64,000 bases of DNA, from assembly GCA_009823505.1 (NCBI GenBank), contig VZQC01007982.1, forward strand, positions 3,990,993 through 4,054,992, written 5' to 3'. This DNA comes from Rhizomys pruinosus (taxonomy: Eukaryota; Chordata; Mammalia; Rodentia; Spalacidae). Position numbers and translations under genes: made by a program. Positions 47,040 through 58,200 of this stretch are shown piece after piece; position 1 is the first letter of the stretch, and every line of letters starts with the position of its first letter. The notes under the pieces are model-generated. The model worked only from the letters and a program-made list of their open reading frames with translations, was not told the DNA's origin and did no database searches.

Positions 47040-47762
47040 AAGCTTTCTTTTTGTGCGGAACAGTAACCACGAGGCCCTGCTAAGGGGCTGGGGTTGGGGA
47101 TGGGGGATGGGGGATGGGGGATGGGGGGGGCATGGGGACATAGCACCTGCCTGCAGCTGCTGTAGGGAGCTGGCCTCTTGGTGCAGAGACCAGCTGGCCA
47201 CTTCCCATAGCCTGGCCTGGTGATACCTCCAACTCAGGCCCTTAGCCTAGACCCACGAGACATGTGTTCCACTCTTGGCCGTGACTTCCCACCTGCCCAG
47301 AGACTGCTGAACCCTGGACAGGAATTTTAGGCTGATAGCTGTGGGCCTATCTTCAGCCTATGTCCACTCACAACACCAGCTATCCAGACTAGTGGCCCAC
47401 AAGGGGACCGCTTTCCAACCCACTGGCCACCCGAACGAAATGCAGGTCTACCTTGGCCTGTATGCGTGCAACAATTAATAAAAAACGAGGGCCTGGAATT
47501 ACGTGATTATGTTACTTGGAAATTCAAATTTATTCCTTGCTACACCCTGCTTTTATTAACTAAACGATGTCAGTTCCAAGGACCAATCATAGGCCTCTCA
47601 ACTCCACAGCACTGCACACTGTTGCCCCACCCAGCATTATGCAGCTAGGTCATGTTGTTTGCTCCTCCTTGGAGTGGGGTCAGAGAAATCCCTTGACTCT
47701 CATCCACATGGTTCCCTGAGGCGTGCTAGCTGAGAACTAGCCTTCAAACTGGATCCCACACA
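47040..47762 (+). repeat. Unclassified LTR-like interspersed repeat, copy 2
   Basis: Collinear with 18840-19490. Contains ccaatcataggcctctcaac and a G-rich insertion at 47085-47130 absent from copy 1. It recurs at about 58850-59590 only because of the assembly duplication. Confidence 0.7.
47085..47130 (+). repeat. G-rich (GGGGGAT)n tract
   Basis: At least five runs of four or more G on the + strand, ending in an eight-G run; intramolecular G-quadruplex pattern. Confidence 0.9.
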
Positions 47763-47781
47763 GTAACCTCCTGAGTGTCTT

Positions 47782-47940
47782 TTTTTTTCTTTTGTCTTTT
47801 TTGAGAGAGGGTCTCCGTGTAGCCCCAGCTGTCCTGGAACTCACTCTGTAGACCAGGCTGGCCTTGAACTCACAAGATCCGCCTGCCTCTGCCTCCCAAG
47901 TGCTAGGATTAAAGGCGTGCACCACCACGCCCGGCCCTCA
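47782..47940 (-). mobile_element. B1 SINE
   Basis: RC B1 ending accacgcccggcc. Direct repeats tgagtgtctt lie at 47772-47781 and 47941-47950. Confidence 0.94.
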
Positions 47941-48179
47941 TGAGTGTCTTAACTACCAAGTTGATTGCCAGTCAGTGGGTGCAGTCGCCATTGCAAACCC
48001 TAGGGTAGAAAAGAGTAGTTTTAAGATCTATGATGCCATCTAATAAGTTCATAACTCTCAACAGTAAATACTTGCATTTTGCATTGACTTTGTATGAGTG
48101 ATACTGTATAGTCTTAATCTCACCTGATACTGTCATGAAGCTTTGTAGTCCAAACCTTTCCAGATTTTAGCGTAGTCAT

Positions 48180-49480
48180 TTGATCATAGGAGAAATTTAG
48201 TTTCTTTAAATTTCAGTGTTCTGGCATAATTTGTGGAGCATTGAGATTATCTGGTATTAAGAGTTGGGAATTTCTGGCACTGTTTTATATTTCATGTTTT
48301 TTTCTTTATAATTTTGTTATTTCTATACAAATTAGGTTTTTAAGGTTCCTCCCCAAAAAACTCTATTAGAATGTAATCCAAGATCAGAAATATCCTATGA
48401 AATTAGCCATGTCATCTAGTTTTTAAATTATATGAATTTCTGCAAAGTATTTCTTCTGGTTTTAATTAATTATTTTATTTATTTTATTGTTTAACTATGC
48501 TTTGTTATATCCTTTTTTTCTTCATTAGTAGTTAGCAGTTTTTCTGTTTCATTAAATTTGTTTTTCAAGAAATAAACCAGGATTGGGATTACTAACTAGC
48601 TATACAGCTTTATTTTTTTCTCTACCTCATATCTTTCTAATTTTGTCTTTATTATTTCCTTTTTTGGTAGTTTCTTTTAGTTTATTACTTTCAAATATCT
48701 CATTATTTTTTTTCCTGTACATAGGTGCCATTTATTGTAGAAAACAATAATTATAGCCATGAACAGATCTGCTTAAATTACAAGAGACCAGAGAAAATGC
48801 AGAGGGAGCCCCAAGTCTCCCTGGTACACACCATCACCCCCTTCAGCAGGCTGGCGAGTGCCCCAGAAAATGGGGAATTGAGAGCAGCATGTCTCAAGGG
48901 GCTCAGAATTCTGATGCTGGGGTGGTGGGGGGTGGGCTGGAGAGTTAGAGAGCCAGGCATTAGCAATCCCAGACTGGAAATGGGGTGGGGACAACCTGAG
49001 TTGCTTGTGGGTATCCAGCCCCATCATTATTTTTTATTTACTGTGTATGAGTGTATTCCTAACATGTGTGTAAGTGCACCTGTGCTCTACAATGTCTATG
49101 GAGGTCAGAAGCTGGTGTCAGATTCCCTTGGAACTGGAGTTGAGGACCTTTGCTGCTGTGTGGATGCTGGGAATTGAACCAAGGTCCTCTGCAAGAGTAG
49201 CCAGTGTTCTTTAACTGCTGAGCCATCTCTCCAGCCCCTTATTTTGTTAGCTTAAAGATTGAATTCACTGGCATTTTGTTACTTATTGTGGGAACAATTT
49301 CTGTGAATGCTCTTTAGATATTTGAACAGAAATTGGAATCTCTATTATGAGATATAGAGTTGGATATATATCTATATGACATCACTTACTCAGTTATGTT
49401 ACTTAAGTCTTATTTTTTATAATGTACAAAAAATTGTATTAAGGCATTTTTCTCCATATCTCTTTACATCTCTTACAGTT
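48180..49480 (-). mobile_element. Old L1 ORF2 remnant with B2 inserted
   Basis: Minus-strand L1-like text, for example the region with gtttttcaagaaataaacca near 48561 that corresponds to the ORF2 connector around RT. A G-rich stretch at 48890-49020 is not L1-like, so the block may be composite. Confidence 0.45.
49030..49238 (-). mobile_element. B2 SINE
   Basis: RC B2 from ttttttatttactgtgtatg to ctctccagcccc. Confidence 0.92.
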
Positions 49481-49504
49481 GTTGCTTCAAAAAGTTCATT
49501 TTAA

Positions 49505-49507
<3 letters not shown>

Positions 49508-49552
<45 letters not shown>
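49508..49552. repeat. (AT)n microsatellite
   Basis: Pure alternating AT of about 45 bp. Confidence 0.95.
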
Positions 49553-49556
<4 letters not shown>

Positions 49557-49867
49557 TACAGCTTCATTATAAATGATGGGTTTTGGTATTAAAAGTGCCC
49601 TTTGTCATGCTTAATGCTTTGGATTGATGTACTTTGCTCACCTTGAGTTCTAGTTTGCTTTCCTTTTTTTTTTTTCTAGTTTGCTTTCCATTGTTGTGAT
49701 AAAACACTGACCAAAAGCAACCTGGGGAGGAAGGGGTTTATTTGGCTTTTTATTTCTGTGTCTGGTTCAGCATTGAAGGAAGCCAAGGTAGGAACATAAG
49801 CAGAGCAGGGAGCCTGGAGTCCAAGGAGGAATGCTGCTCACTTCCCCGGGCTTGCTCAGCTGCTGTT

Positions 49868-49998
49868 CTTTGTTTCCTCCTTCTCCCTCCCTCTCTCTAT
49901 CTCTCTCTCCTTCCTCTTCCCTCCCTCCCTCCTTCCCTTCTTCCCTCCCTCCCTTCCTCCCTCCCTCCCTCCTTTTCTTCTTTTCTTTCTTTTTTTTT
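49868..49998. repeat. Polypyrimidine (CTTCC/CCCT)n tract
   Basis: About 130 bp almost wholly C and T, running into the T-rich tail of the B1 on its right. Ser/Pro/Leu-rich frames across it are not genes. Confidence 0.92.
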
Positions 49999-50146
49999 AA
50001 AGACAAGGTCTAACTGTGTAGCCCCAACTATCCTGGAACTGGCTATATAGACCAGTTGGCTGGCTTTGATCTCACAGAGATCTGCCTGCCTCTGCCTCTG
50101 CCTCTGCCTCCTGAGTGGTAGGATTAAAAATGTGTGCCATGTTTTA
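49999..50146 (-). mobile_element. Old B1 SINE
   Basis: Diverged RC B1 (agacaaggtctaactgtgta, then ggattaaaaatgtgtgccat), with a four-fold gcctct expansion near 50086-50110. Confidence 0.8.
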
Positions 50147-50804
50147 CAACTTCTTGATGTCTGAGCTAACTGTCTTTTTCATCAACTTTTCTCCTGGCCG
50201 TGGTTGTCATATTTTCTTTTATTTTGTGCATATTTACTCTTAGATTTTTAAATTTCCAGCAAAAGGTAACTTTTCATGTGGTCATATTCTTATTTGAATA
50301 TATTGTTTCCCTCTAGGATATTACTTTCTAGTTTTATTCATTTATTATTTATTTATTTTTAAGGGAATCTTCCTCTATTGACATGTGTTGTGTCTTCTGA
50401 CTTTTTAATGGTAACTGGTATGAATCAACATCATTTTTTTTTTCTGCTGATTTTTGTGGTGTAGGGGTGTTTTAAAGGATTTTTTTTCAGCTCATTAGCT
50501 CCCTCTTCTGTCAGTCTAGCAAAATCCCAATGTTTTTGTGGATTTTTGTTGTTCTGCTAGGGAAGGGTTATATTCTCTGAATTTTGGCACTCTGGTGTAG
50601 GAGTGCAGATTTTTGCTTTCTTTAATTGTCTGGTAGCCAAAGGGGCATTTCTCTTTCTCCTTTGTCCTAGTTCCCTCCTAGAAGCTGCATGTTTGAAAAT
50701 CTGTCCCTTCCAATTGTGCCTACCTTTAAATCTTTTCCTCTTAGTCAGTCTGCTTGGGTACTGTTTTAGTATTTTACGACCATGCGTGATTGTTTTATGA
50801 CGAT
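50147..50804. other. Unclassified intron
   Basis: AT-rich. It may be remnant L1 but no consensus is certain. Confidence 0.4.
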
Positions 50805-50823
50805 GATTTTATGATTATTTTAT

Positions 50824-51063
50824 TTTTTTTAAACATTTTTAAATTTTTATTTATTTTTGTATGTGTATGAGTATACTGTCTGCATGTAGGTCTGTGCACC
50901 CGTGTCCTGCAATGCCGCAGAGGTCAGAAGAGGGTCTCGGATTCCCCTGGAACTGGAGTTCTCCTGGAATTGGAGTTACAGACGGTTCTCAGCTGCCATG
51001 TGGGTGCTAGGTCCTCTGCAAGAGCAGTCGGCGCTCTTAACCGCTAGGCCATCTCTCCAGCTC
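50824..51063 (-). mobile_element. B2 SINE with internal deletion
   Basis: 19 bp direct repeats lie at 50805-50823 and 51064-51082. It lacks the ggggatcgaaccc block (gtgctaggtcc at 51004-51014). Confidence 0.95.
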
Positions 51064-51164
51064 GATTTTATGATTATTTTATATCAACCTTAATATTACT
51101 TAGTAATATTACTAATTCTTTTCCTCATAGTAATTTACCCTCCAGCTTTGCTAGTCACAGTGAT

Positions 51165-51308
51165 TGTGTAGGACCTGGGAGATGGCCTAGCTGGTTAAGG
51201 TACTTGTAAGCCTGGTGGTCTGAATTTGGTTCTGGAACCCACATAAAAGTGTAAGGAGAGCAGATTGCATTTTTGTGTTCGTGGCCTGCCTTCTACCCTC
51301 TATCCCCC
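51165..51308 (+). mobile_element. Old B3/B4-type SINE
   Basis: Head gacctgggagatggcctagc and the following tRNA-like half. Degenerate tail. Confidence 0.55.
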
Positions 51309-51381
51309 CATACATAGCTCTGGCAAGGTGAGGCTGAGTATGAGTGGTCACTTGCTGGGTTAAGGTGCTGTTATTATTTTA

Positions 51382-51623
51382 TTTTATTTTTTATTTTTAT
51401 TTTTTTAATTTAATTTATTTTTTATGTGTATGAATGTACTGTCTGCATGTAGGTTTGTGCACTCGTGTCATGCAATGCTGCGGAGGTCAGAAGAGGGTGT
51501 TGGATTCCCCTGGAATTGGAGTTAAAGACGGTTCTCAGCTGCCATGTGGGTGCTGGGGATCGAACCCGGGTCCCCTGCAAGAGCAGTCGGCGCTCTTAAC
51601 CTCTAGGCCATCTCTCCAGCCCC
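51382..51623 (-). mobile_element. B2 SINE
   Basis: 15 bp direct repeats lie at 51367-51381 and 51624-51638. Confidence 0.95.
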
Positions 51624-51992
51624 GCTGTTATTATTTTAAATTACAGTATTGGATTTGGGGAAATTTCTGTTTTCAAGTTATCTATCTGTGGGTTTCGTGT
51701 GACTTTGTTTATTCTTGCTGTCCTGTACAGTTTTTGAAGCAGTAACTGAGAGATGGAGTCCTAACATTCACTGCAGCATTTATTATGCCACCTTAATTAA
51801 AACCAGCTTGACTTTTAGCACCCAGTTTAAGGCCAAGAATGGACCCCAAACTACTGAGAACCTGTTCCTTCAAATTTCTTTTGGAAATGTGCTCCCAAGA
51901 AAGGGCTTAGCTTATTTCTTATTTAAATAGTATATACAGCATGGTATGGGCATGTTTCTTATCAGAGAAGAGTTTTGCCCTCTGATCCCTAG

Positions 51993-51994
51993 AC

Positions 51995-52042
<48 letters not shown>
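51993..52042. repeat. (AC)n microsatellite
   Basis: About 25 AC units. The noisy counterpart at 63930-63975 is broken by cc pairs. Confidence 0.95.
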
Positions 52043-52045
<3 letters not shown>

Positions 52046-52193
52046 CACACTGAGCTAAGCATTGTTATAGTACTTTGATATGTAAAGCATGTATGGATAC
52101 ATTTGTATATTTTGAGTGGAGGGCAAGGGGGCATCATGAGGAATTAAGGTCTAATGCCCAGGTCACAAGAGGACATTACAAAATGTCCGTTTT

Positions 52194-52305
52194 CGACACC
52201 CTCTTCTGACCTCCGCGGCATTGCACGACACGGGTGCACAAACTTGCATGCAGGCAGTACATTCATACACATACGGAAATAAAATTAATAAAAAAAAATT
52301 AAAAA
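52194..52305 (+). mobile_element. 5'-truncated B2 SINE
   Basis: Only the 3' half, from cgacaccctcttctgacctc to an A-rich tail. Perfect 14 bp direct repeats aaaatgtccgtttt lie at 52180-52193 and 52306-52319. Confidence 0.95.
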
Positions 52306-52319
52306 AAAATGTCCGTTTT

Positions 52320-53960
52320 GTAAAAGTGATTAACACAGTCCACCATTGTAGCTCTGACCGTTCCCAAAGCTTGAAGTTTTCAAGGTACAAGCTTTGAGTA
52401 TGTTTCTTCATTTTGAGTTTTGTTATCAAAGTATTTACTGTACACAATTCTGTGAAGTTGATAATAGCATCTCAACTTTACATGTGAAAAAGTAGAGATC
52501 CTGTAAGATTAAATGACTTGGGCAAGATCATACAACAAGAGAGTATAGAGATGATAATCACAACTAAAAGTATGAGACTTTAAGCTCTTATTCCTTCTGC
52601 TACATCCTGCTGTCTACTCAAATAATTGAACTTAAAAAAATTAACAGTGATTGCGACCTCATATGTTTTAGTCATTATCAATATAAACTGTCAGTTTAGT
52701 CATCTGTTCTTATCCCTCCCTTTAGCTTATATCCCAGGTCTATTTCAGTAGCATCCTTGAATGTTAATTCTGGACCTTCAAAGGGTCTTACTCAAAATGA
52801 GTTCATGTACATGAAGTTCTGTCCCATGGAAAAATTACTCAAAAGATCCTAGTTTTGTTTGTTGGTTTTGTCTTCTTACCCTTCCTTTCCCCAAGTCAAA
52901 CTTACCATCTTTCCTTCTTAGCCCACATTTACTATGTAAGGACTAGTACACACTCAGTGCTTTCAAAACTCTCTACAGTGCTGGTCCTCTTCTGCGAATT
53001 GATATCCTTGTTCTGTCTACTACCACATAGTCTTAACCTGAGGCTGGGAAAACTATTCATGGAAATCATAGCTCTAGGTAGCAGTTGACAACGGCTTTTG
53101 TAGGCCTCTTTTCTGGTACAGGGTGTTATATTGTCTGTAGGTTTCTTTAAAGTAATTTAATCTGCACCTTAGGGGTGCTTAGTTAACATTTTTGAAGTAC
53201 CTTAATCAGTAATCTACACTCCTGGGGTAGTTAGTTAACATTTGAAAGACCCTAATCAAGATTCTATACTCCAGAGGCTACCAGTGCATCAGACACTGCT
53301 TTCAGTCTGTACCACCACTGGGTGCATTAATTAGAATAAAAAAAAGTCAGAAGTGATTTTCCACTGGTGAAATGAGTGGTATTTTAGATGTGTAGTTGAC
53401 CAAGAATTTCCACAGAGACAAGAATGGGTAGTGAGGCTTTGGTGAAGTCAGTAGTATTCTAGTTGTCCAAGAGGAAGCTTGCTTTGGTCTTGGGCATCCA
53501 GTCCCCTGTGTTGAATGGATTTTTCTGGCCAGGGGAGCACAATTAAGTATCTGTTACCATAGATGGATGGGCCAAACCCAGCCCTCTTCTGTCTTTCTCT
53601 TCACCCAGAGCTCACTGGATCCATTCTGGCTATACCCACTGTTCGTATTTCTTGTCTTAAGCAATGTTACTCTCCATTCTGAGGCACACTATTTCTTTTT
53701 CATTTCATGGATTATATTTTATGTGTAATTATGTTATAAGCAAATTGGACATCTGAGGATTGTGAATTATAATTTGATATTTGAAGCATACAAATTACTT
53801 TTAAGTGGTAATTTTTTTTTATTGTTCTTCAGAACAATGTCAGTATTCTGAGGCCAGGTTCCCATCTGTGGTAAAGATTGTAGGTAGGTAATTTGTTTGA
53901 TACTTTAGTGGTCTAATGAGGCCTGACATTTTTTTTCTTAATTTTTTTATTGAACTTTTT
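52320..53960. other. Intron sequence with a short tandem duplication
   Basis: Apparently single copy. 53171-53222 and 53223-53272 are imperfect tandem copies sharing ttagttaacatt and a ctaatca/ctatactcc end. Confidence 0.55.
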
Positions 53961-53976
53961 CTCATTTCATACATTT

Positions 53977-54235
53977 AAAAAAATTTTTTTTAATTTAATT
54001 TTTTTTATTTATTTCTGTATGTGTATGAATGTACTGTCTGCATGCAGGTTTGTGTACCCGTGTTGTGCAATGCCGTGGAGGTCAGAAGAGGGTCTCAGAT
54101 TCCCCTGGAACTGGAGTTCTCCTGGAATTGGAGTTTCAGATGGTTTTCGGCCGCCATGTGGGTGCTGGGGATCGAACCTGGGTCCTCTGCAAGAGCAGTC
54201 GGCGCTCTTAACTGCTAGGCCATCTCTCCAGCCCC
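53977..54235 (-). mobile_element. B2 SINE
   Basis: 16 bp direct repeats ctcatttcatacattt lie at 53961-53976 and 54236-54251. Confidence 0.96.
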
Positions 54236-54339
54236 CTCATTTCATACATTTTTAAATCAAATTTAAAACCATTTTCCTTTCCATGCCCCCAGCCCTGCCA
54301 GAGCTCATGGGAATTGCTATACATATCATGCATTTTTTT

Positions 54340-55228
54340 CTCAGTTTTTTTTTTTTTTTTTAGTGAAACTTTGTGGTACTGGGGCAATTGATGCTGGTTA
54401 GCTGGGGACTGAAAAATCAGCTGTAAGTAACAAGAGACCAGCATCACTGAGGTGAAATCTTCTGGGGGAAATATCTTCAAGGTCAGACACAGAAAGTTGT
54501 GACCCAGAAAGGGCCTGAGCCTCCATCTCGAGCCAGAAGCCGGACTTGGTAAACGTGTTAAGAGTCTCCTATATGGTTCCGTGTTGAAATTTGAGGGGGT
54601 CACAGAGAGCAGCCGAGGCTTGGCACTGTGAGAGGTCAGGAAAGACCATTGGTGGAAGTGCACCTCGGTTGCGGAAGACCCCAGGATTGCAGGGGTCATG
54701 GAGAGAAGCGGAGGCTTTGCACCAGGAAGGTCAGAAGAGACCATTGGTGAAGGTGCTGCCTCAGTTTCAGTAGCGACCCCAGCTTTTTGGAGATGCCAGT
54801 ACCTGGGACGACCACCAAGAGCAGTGGAGGTGAGAATGGAGTCGGCCTGGGCTGCGAGATGGAGTGTGCCACGGACCGGCAGTGTCGGAGAGGGGGAGCT
54901 GCTCGAGACCCTTGGAGCCCAGAAGATCGTGAGTGAATCCCAGTGTCCAGCCAAAGCTACTTTGCTGGACTTAGGTTTTTGTTGAAAGTGCCTGATTCTT
55001 CCCTTTGAAATAAGACAGTACTTGTTTTGGATTTTTACAGCAGCCCACAGTTAAGAGACTTTTAATAGACTGGACTTTTAAGTGTTGGATATTTTAAGGA
55101 CTGTGGGCTTTTTAAGGTTGTATTGTCTTTAGGTTGTGATTAGTGTTAACATCATACTTTGGGGATAAGAACTGGAAAGGTGGTTTAATAGTGAAAGTGT
55201 GTTTTGTGTCAAGTTGACAAGGGGTCAT
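54340..55228 (+). mobile_element. Probable LTR-element interior with 96 bp tandem repeat
   Basis: GC-richer than its surroundings, with two imperfect 96 bp units (about 54595-54690 and 54691-54786) sharing gaccattggtg. It adjoins an LTR-like start at about 55229. No convincing protein frame. Confidence 0.45.
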
Positions 55229-55526
55229 TGGTGCTGGATAGCTTTGGTGTCAACTTGACACACCTGGGTTGAGGGAGCCTCAGTTGGGGAATTGGCTCCA
55301 TTGGATTGGCCTGTGGCCCACATCTGTGGTGTATTGTCCTGATTGTTGAGGCAGTGACACGTATAAGAAGGCAGGGCGTGTGGGCATGAGCCAGAGAGCA
55401 AGCCAGGAGAGAGCAAGCCAGTAAACAGCATTCCTCCATGGCTGTGCTTCAGCTCCTGCCTCCAAGTTCCTGCCCTGAGTTTCCTGTCCTTGGGTTCCCT
55501 AAGTGATAACGGTGACCCAGGAGTGT
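55229..55526 (+). mobile_element. LTR-type rodent repeat cut off at the assembly gap
   Basis: Resembles common rodent LTR repeats (gtgtcaacttgacacacctg at the start, agcaagccaggagagagcaa and cagctcctgcctccaagttc later). The expected end with an AATAAA-type signal is missing because the sequence stops at the N. Confidence 0.6.
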
Positions 55527-55527
55527 N
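55527..55527. other. Single N: assembly gap or join
   Basis: The only ambiguous base in the window. Sequence quality and content change exactly here. Confidence 0.97.
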
Positions 55528-57133
55528 AGCATCTAACTTGGGTTCTCTGGAAGAATGGTACATCCTCTTCACTACTGAGCCATATGTCCAGCCTGTAGAT
55601 GTTCTTTATTTTAAAGAGTTCTCTAACTCCCTCTGTTTGTGCAGTGAGATAAAGAGTGTCATCTGATTCCTTTAATCCTAGCTAATTGGTGAGAGCAGAG
55701 GCTCAGTGTGTTCGTATGGTGTATGCTTAGTAGGTAGACTTCGTCTGTGCAAATGTGCACAGGTGCTCCTGCACTCCTCTGTGTACGTCGAGTGAGATTG
55801 TCAGGGCGGAAGTTCAAGGAATGGAGGGTGATCGGATTGCCCCCTGGTAACACAGGACTGAGATCGCGCAGTTTCTCTCCTTCCCTGAAAAAAATATGCC
55901 CCGAAAAAGAAGATATACAGGACAGTTACTCAAGCACGCAACTACGTGTCAGGAGGTTACTGTGTGGTGATCGGCAAGTTTTGCGTGGGAGAGACTATCG
56001 GATATCTTCCACGGGGACTTAGCTCCTGCACCCCTTACAGCGGGAGAACCCCATGGTTGCATGAGGGTCAGGATTTCTCTTGACGCCGCTTTCCGTACCT
56101 TACCCAAGGAAGGCATGCGGCAATAAACATGATCCTACTGCATAATGCTGGGTGGCTTGTGCCCTAAGTGTGCCTCGTCGGCTGGATGTCTCCAAGCGAG
56201 CCCAACGGTTAACCTCCCTTTATTTTTAGATTACGAGGTTCTCACTTGTGATACTAGTATCATCGTATTTTTCATAGATTATAACTTATTCTGTAATTTA
56301 TTAGACATGCCATGGGCGTGTTTGTAAGGTCAATGGTGATTGACTAGATTTTGATCCTGATTCTGTCAAGTCCCTTGAGAGATTTACATAAATTCATTGA
56401 TGACGTATCTTATACTCTTTGTGTTCTCCATTTTTTGGCCGCTTCTTGGTTTTTATTGACTTTGTTGTTGCACGGCAATAGTTAGGCCTAATTGTGGAAA
56501 AATCCTTATGACCCATAGCATTTTCGTTCGGGTATGGCCAGTGGGTTAGAGATTCCAGATTGAGGCTTTCTCCCGTGCTGTTCGCAAAGCGAGTCCCCTT
56601 TTGTGGGGCCACTAGTCTGAGATAAGCTATTGGTGTCGGTGTTAGATTCGTGATGATGTGTTGACATAGGTATTATTTTCTAAGTACTGATAGGCCAAAC
56701 AGCCCCACACATGCTATGATGGGAGAAATTTCCTGGGTTCGTCAGGTTCATGTCATGTTCTTCTTGGTTTGGCATGAGTGTCGGTGTGAAGTCACATGCG
56801 AGGTCCGTAAACGTGAAGTGCTTTGCAGGATGATAAGGCTAAGCAGTGTGCTCCCACGCCGTGGGGGTTGTGTGTCTAGACAGATAGTAAAGGCGACGCG
56901 TGAGATTTGGATGTCAGAAGGTGGAGCGGTGTCAGATTCCCCTGGGAACTGAAGTTAAAAGAACTGTTCTAGGCCGCCATGTGGTGCTGGAATTGAACCA
57001 TCGGGTACCCTCTGCGCCAGGAATAATGATGGCGGAGTCAGTGGCCAGACTGCTCTTAACCGCTTGAGCCCCGATTCCTCTTCCATGCCTGCCCCTGGAC
57101 CAGTTATTTTTTTGTATAGAGGTCCAGGCTCAT

Positions 57134-57420
57134 CCGTGACAGCAGCTGCAGGCAGGTGCTTAGTCCCCCAGCCCCCCCCATCCCCCCATCCCCCTCCCCC
57201 AACCCGGTAAAAACACAGCCGGGCGTCTCATCTGCTTTTAGTTCTAGCTCGGTCCATTCGTGGTTTCTTGACTTTCGCGGATCACTGAAGAAAGGAATGC
57301 CATATCCTATACTCTACTGCCTACGAAAACAAAACTGAATATTCAAAAGCTTTCGAAAACTTATTACGCACATCACCCATGTCTGAATACTGAGTGAGGA
57401 AGTTGAAGCTATGATGCATA
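57134..57420 (-). repeat. Inverted segment inside the noisy copy
   Basis: gcagctgcaggcaggtgct and the following C-rich run are the reverse complement of 47090-47158. aaaactgaatatt (near 57334) and gaagttgaagctat (near 57400) then follow in the order expected for the reverse complement of 47020 and 46975. Confidence 0.8.
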
Positions 57421-58059
57421 CATTTTGATTTCTCCACATGTCATAGGCCATTCCTATTGAGCTTACATAGTGAACTAGAGGATATTGCTATCCATGAATA
57501 ACGTCTCTAGACATTATATTTCACTACATTATATATGATCAAGAGACTGCAATAATACTTAGGAGACGTACGACATGATAGAGAGGTATGTCTCATAGTG
57601 CACTATTCTTGGCTTACAAGATGCATGCTACTCACTTTTGATGGCTTACCTTTGACAATATAGATGAATCTCGCGAGGTATACAATTTCCCTCCTAATGC
57701 TAATTTCAAGCGTGGTAGTTTTAGCTTCCATATCCTAGTTGTTATAAGTTTCTTTGCTGCCAGCTTAGCCTTTCTCATGTTTTTCTAGTTGTTATCTCTT
57801 TTGCCTTCTTTTAACTAGGGAACTTAAGAGGTGTTTTCTAATTTTATATATTTTTATTCGATGGGGTTACAATATCGTGTTACGATGTGCTCAACTGTCG
57901 TGCAAAAGTACAGTGAGGTTGGTGCACCCGTATATGTTCTTGTGCTAACCACCATAAACGTGTAAATGTAGTAAGTTCAAAAGAAGAAAGTGATTTGCGA
58001 AAAAAAGAAAACTCTCGGATTCCCCTTGGGAAATTTATGGAGCATCTTATATAAGGTGT

Positions 58060-58200
58060 TAAATATAAATAAATAGAAAAACAAGAAAATGGAGGGGTTC
58101 CTGGTGAGTTAAGATGGCGTCCCAGCGGTTGCTCATAGGTAGGTGCCAGAGTGCTGGGTCTATGCAGAGGAACCCTGGTGGTTAACACCCGAGGTCTCTC
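58060..58200 (-). repeat. Second inverted segment inside the noisy copy
   Basis: The stretch around aatagaaaaac...aatggagggg and the following distorted B2 head read as reverse complement of about 46540-46620, inside a block otherwise in forward order. Confidence 0.6.

Larger units (their letters stand above)
22390..55526 (+). other. Exoc4: Exoc4 downstream intron (partial)
   Basis: It begins with the consensus donor at 22390 and runs without a recognisable Exoc4 exon up to the N at 55527. It is dominated by minus-strand L1 sequence and SINEs. Whether it continues past the N cannot be judged, because the sequence beyond is a noisy repeat of 45245-52069. Confidence 0.75.

Noticed and set aside
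48725..49177. 150-codon frame shared with the noisy copy near 60570
   Set aside because: It crosses from unique sequence into a B2. The copy is an assembly duplicate, so its presence there is not evidence of conservation.
49742..50050. Ser/Leu/Pro-rich frame
   Set aside because: Translation of a polypyrimidine tract and an old B1.
54208..54954. 248-codon minus-strand open frame
   Set aside because: It runs through a B2 edge, a poly-A/T tract and the tandem-repeat LTR interior. It has no recognisable domain and its composition follows the repeat.
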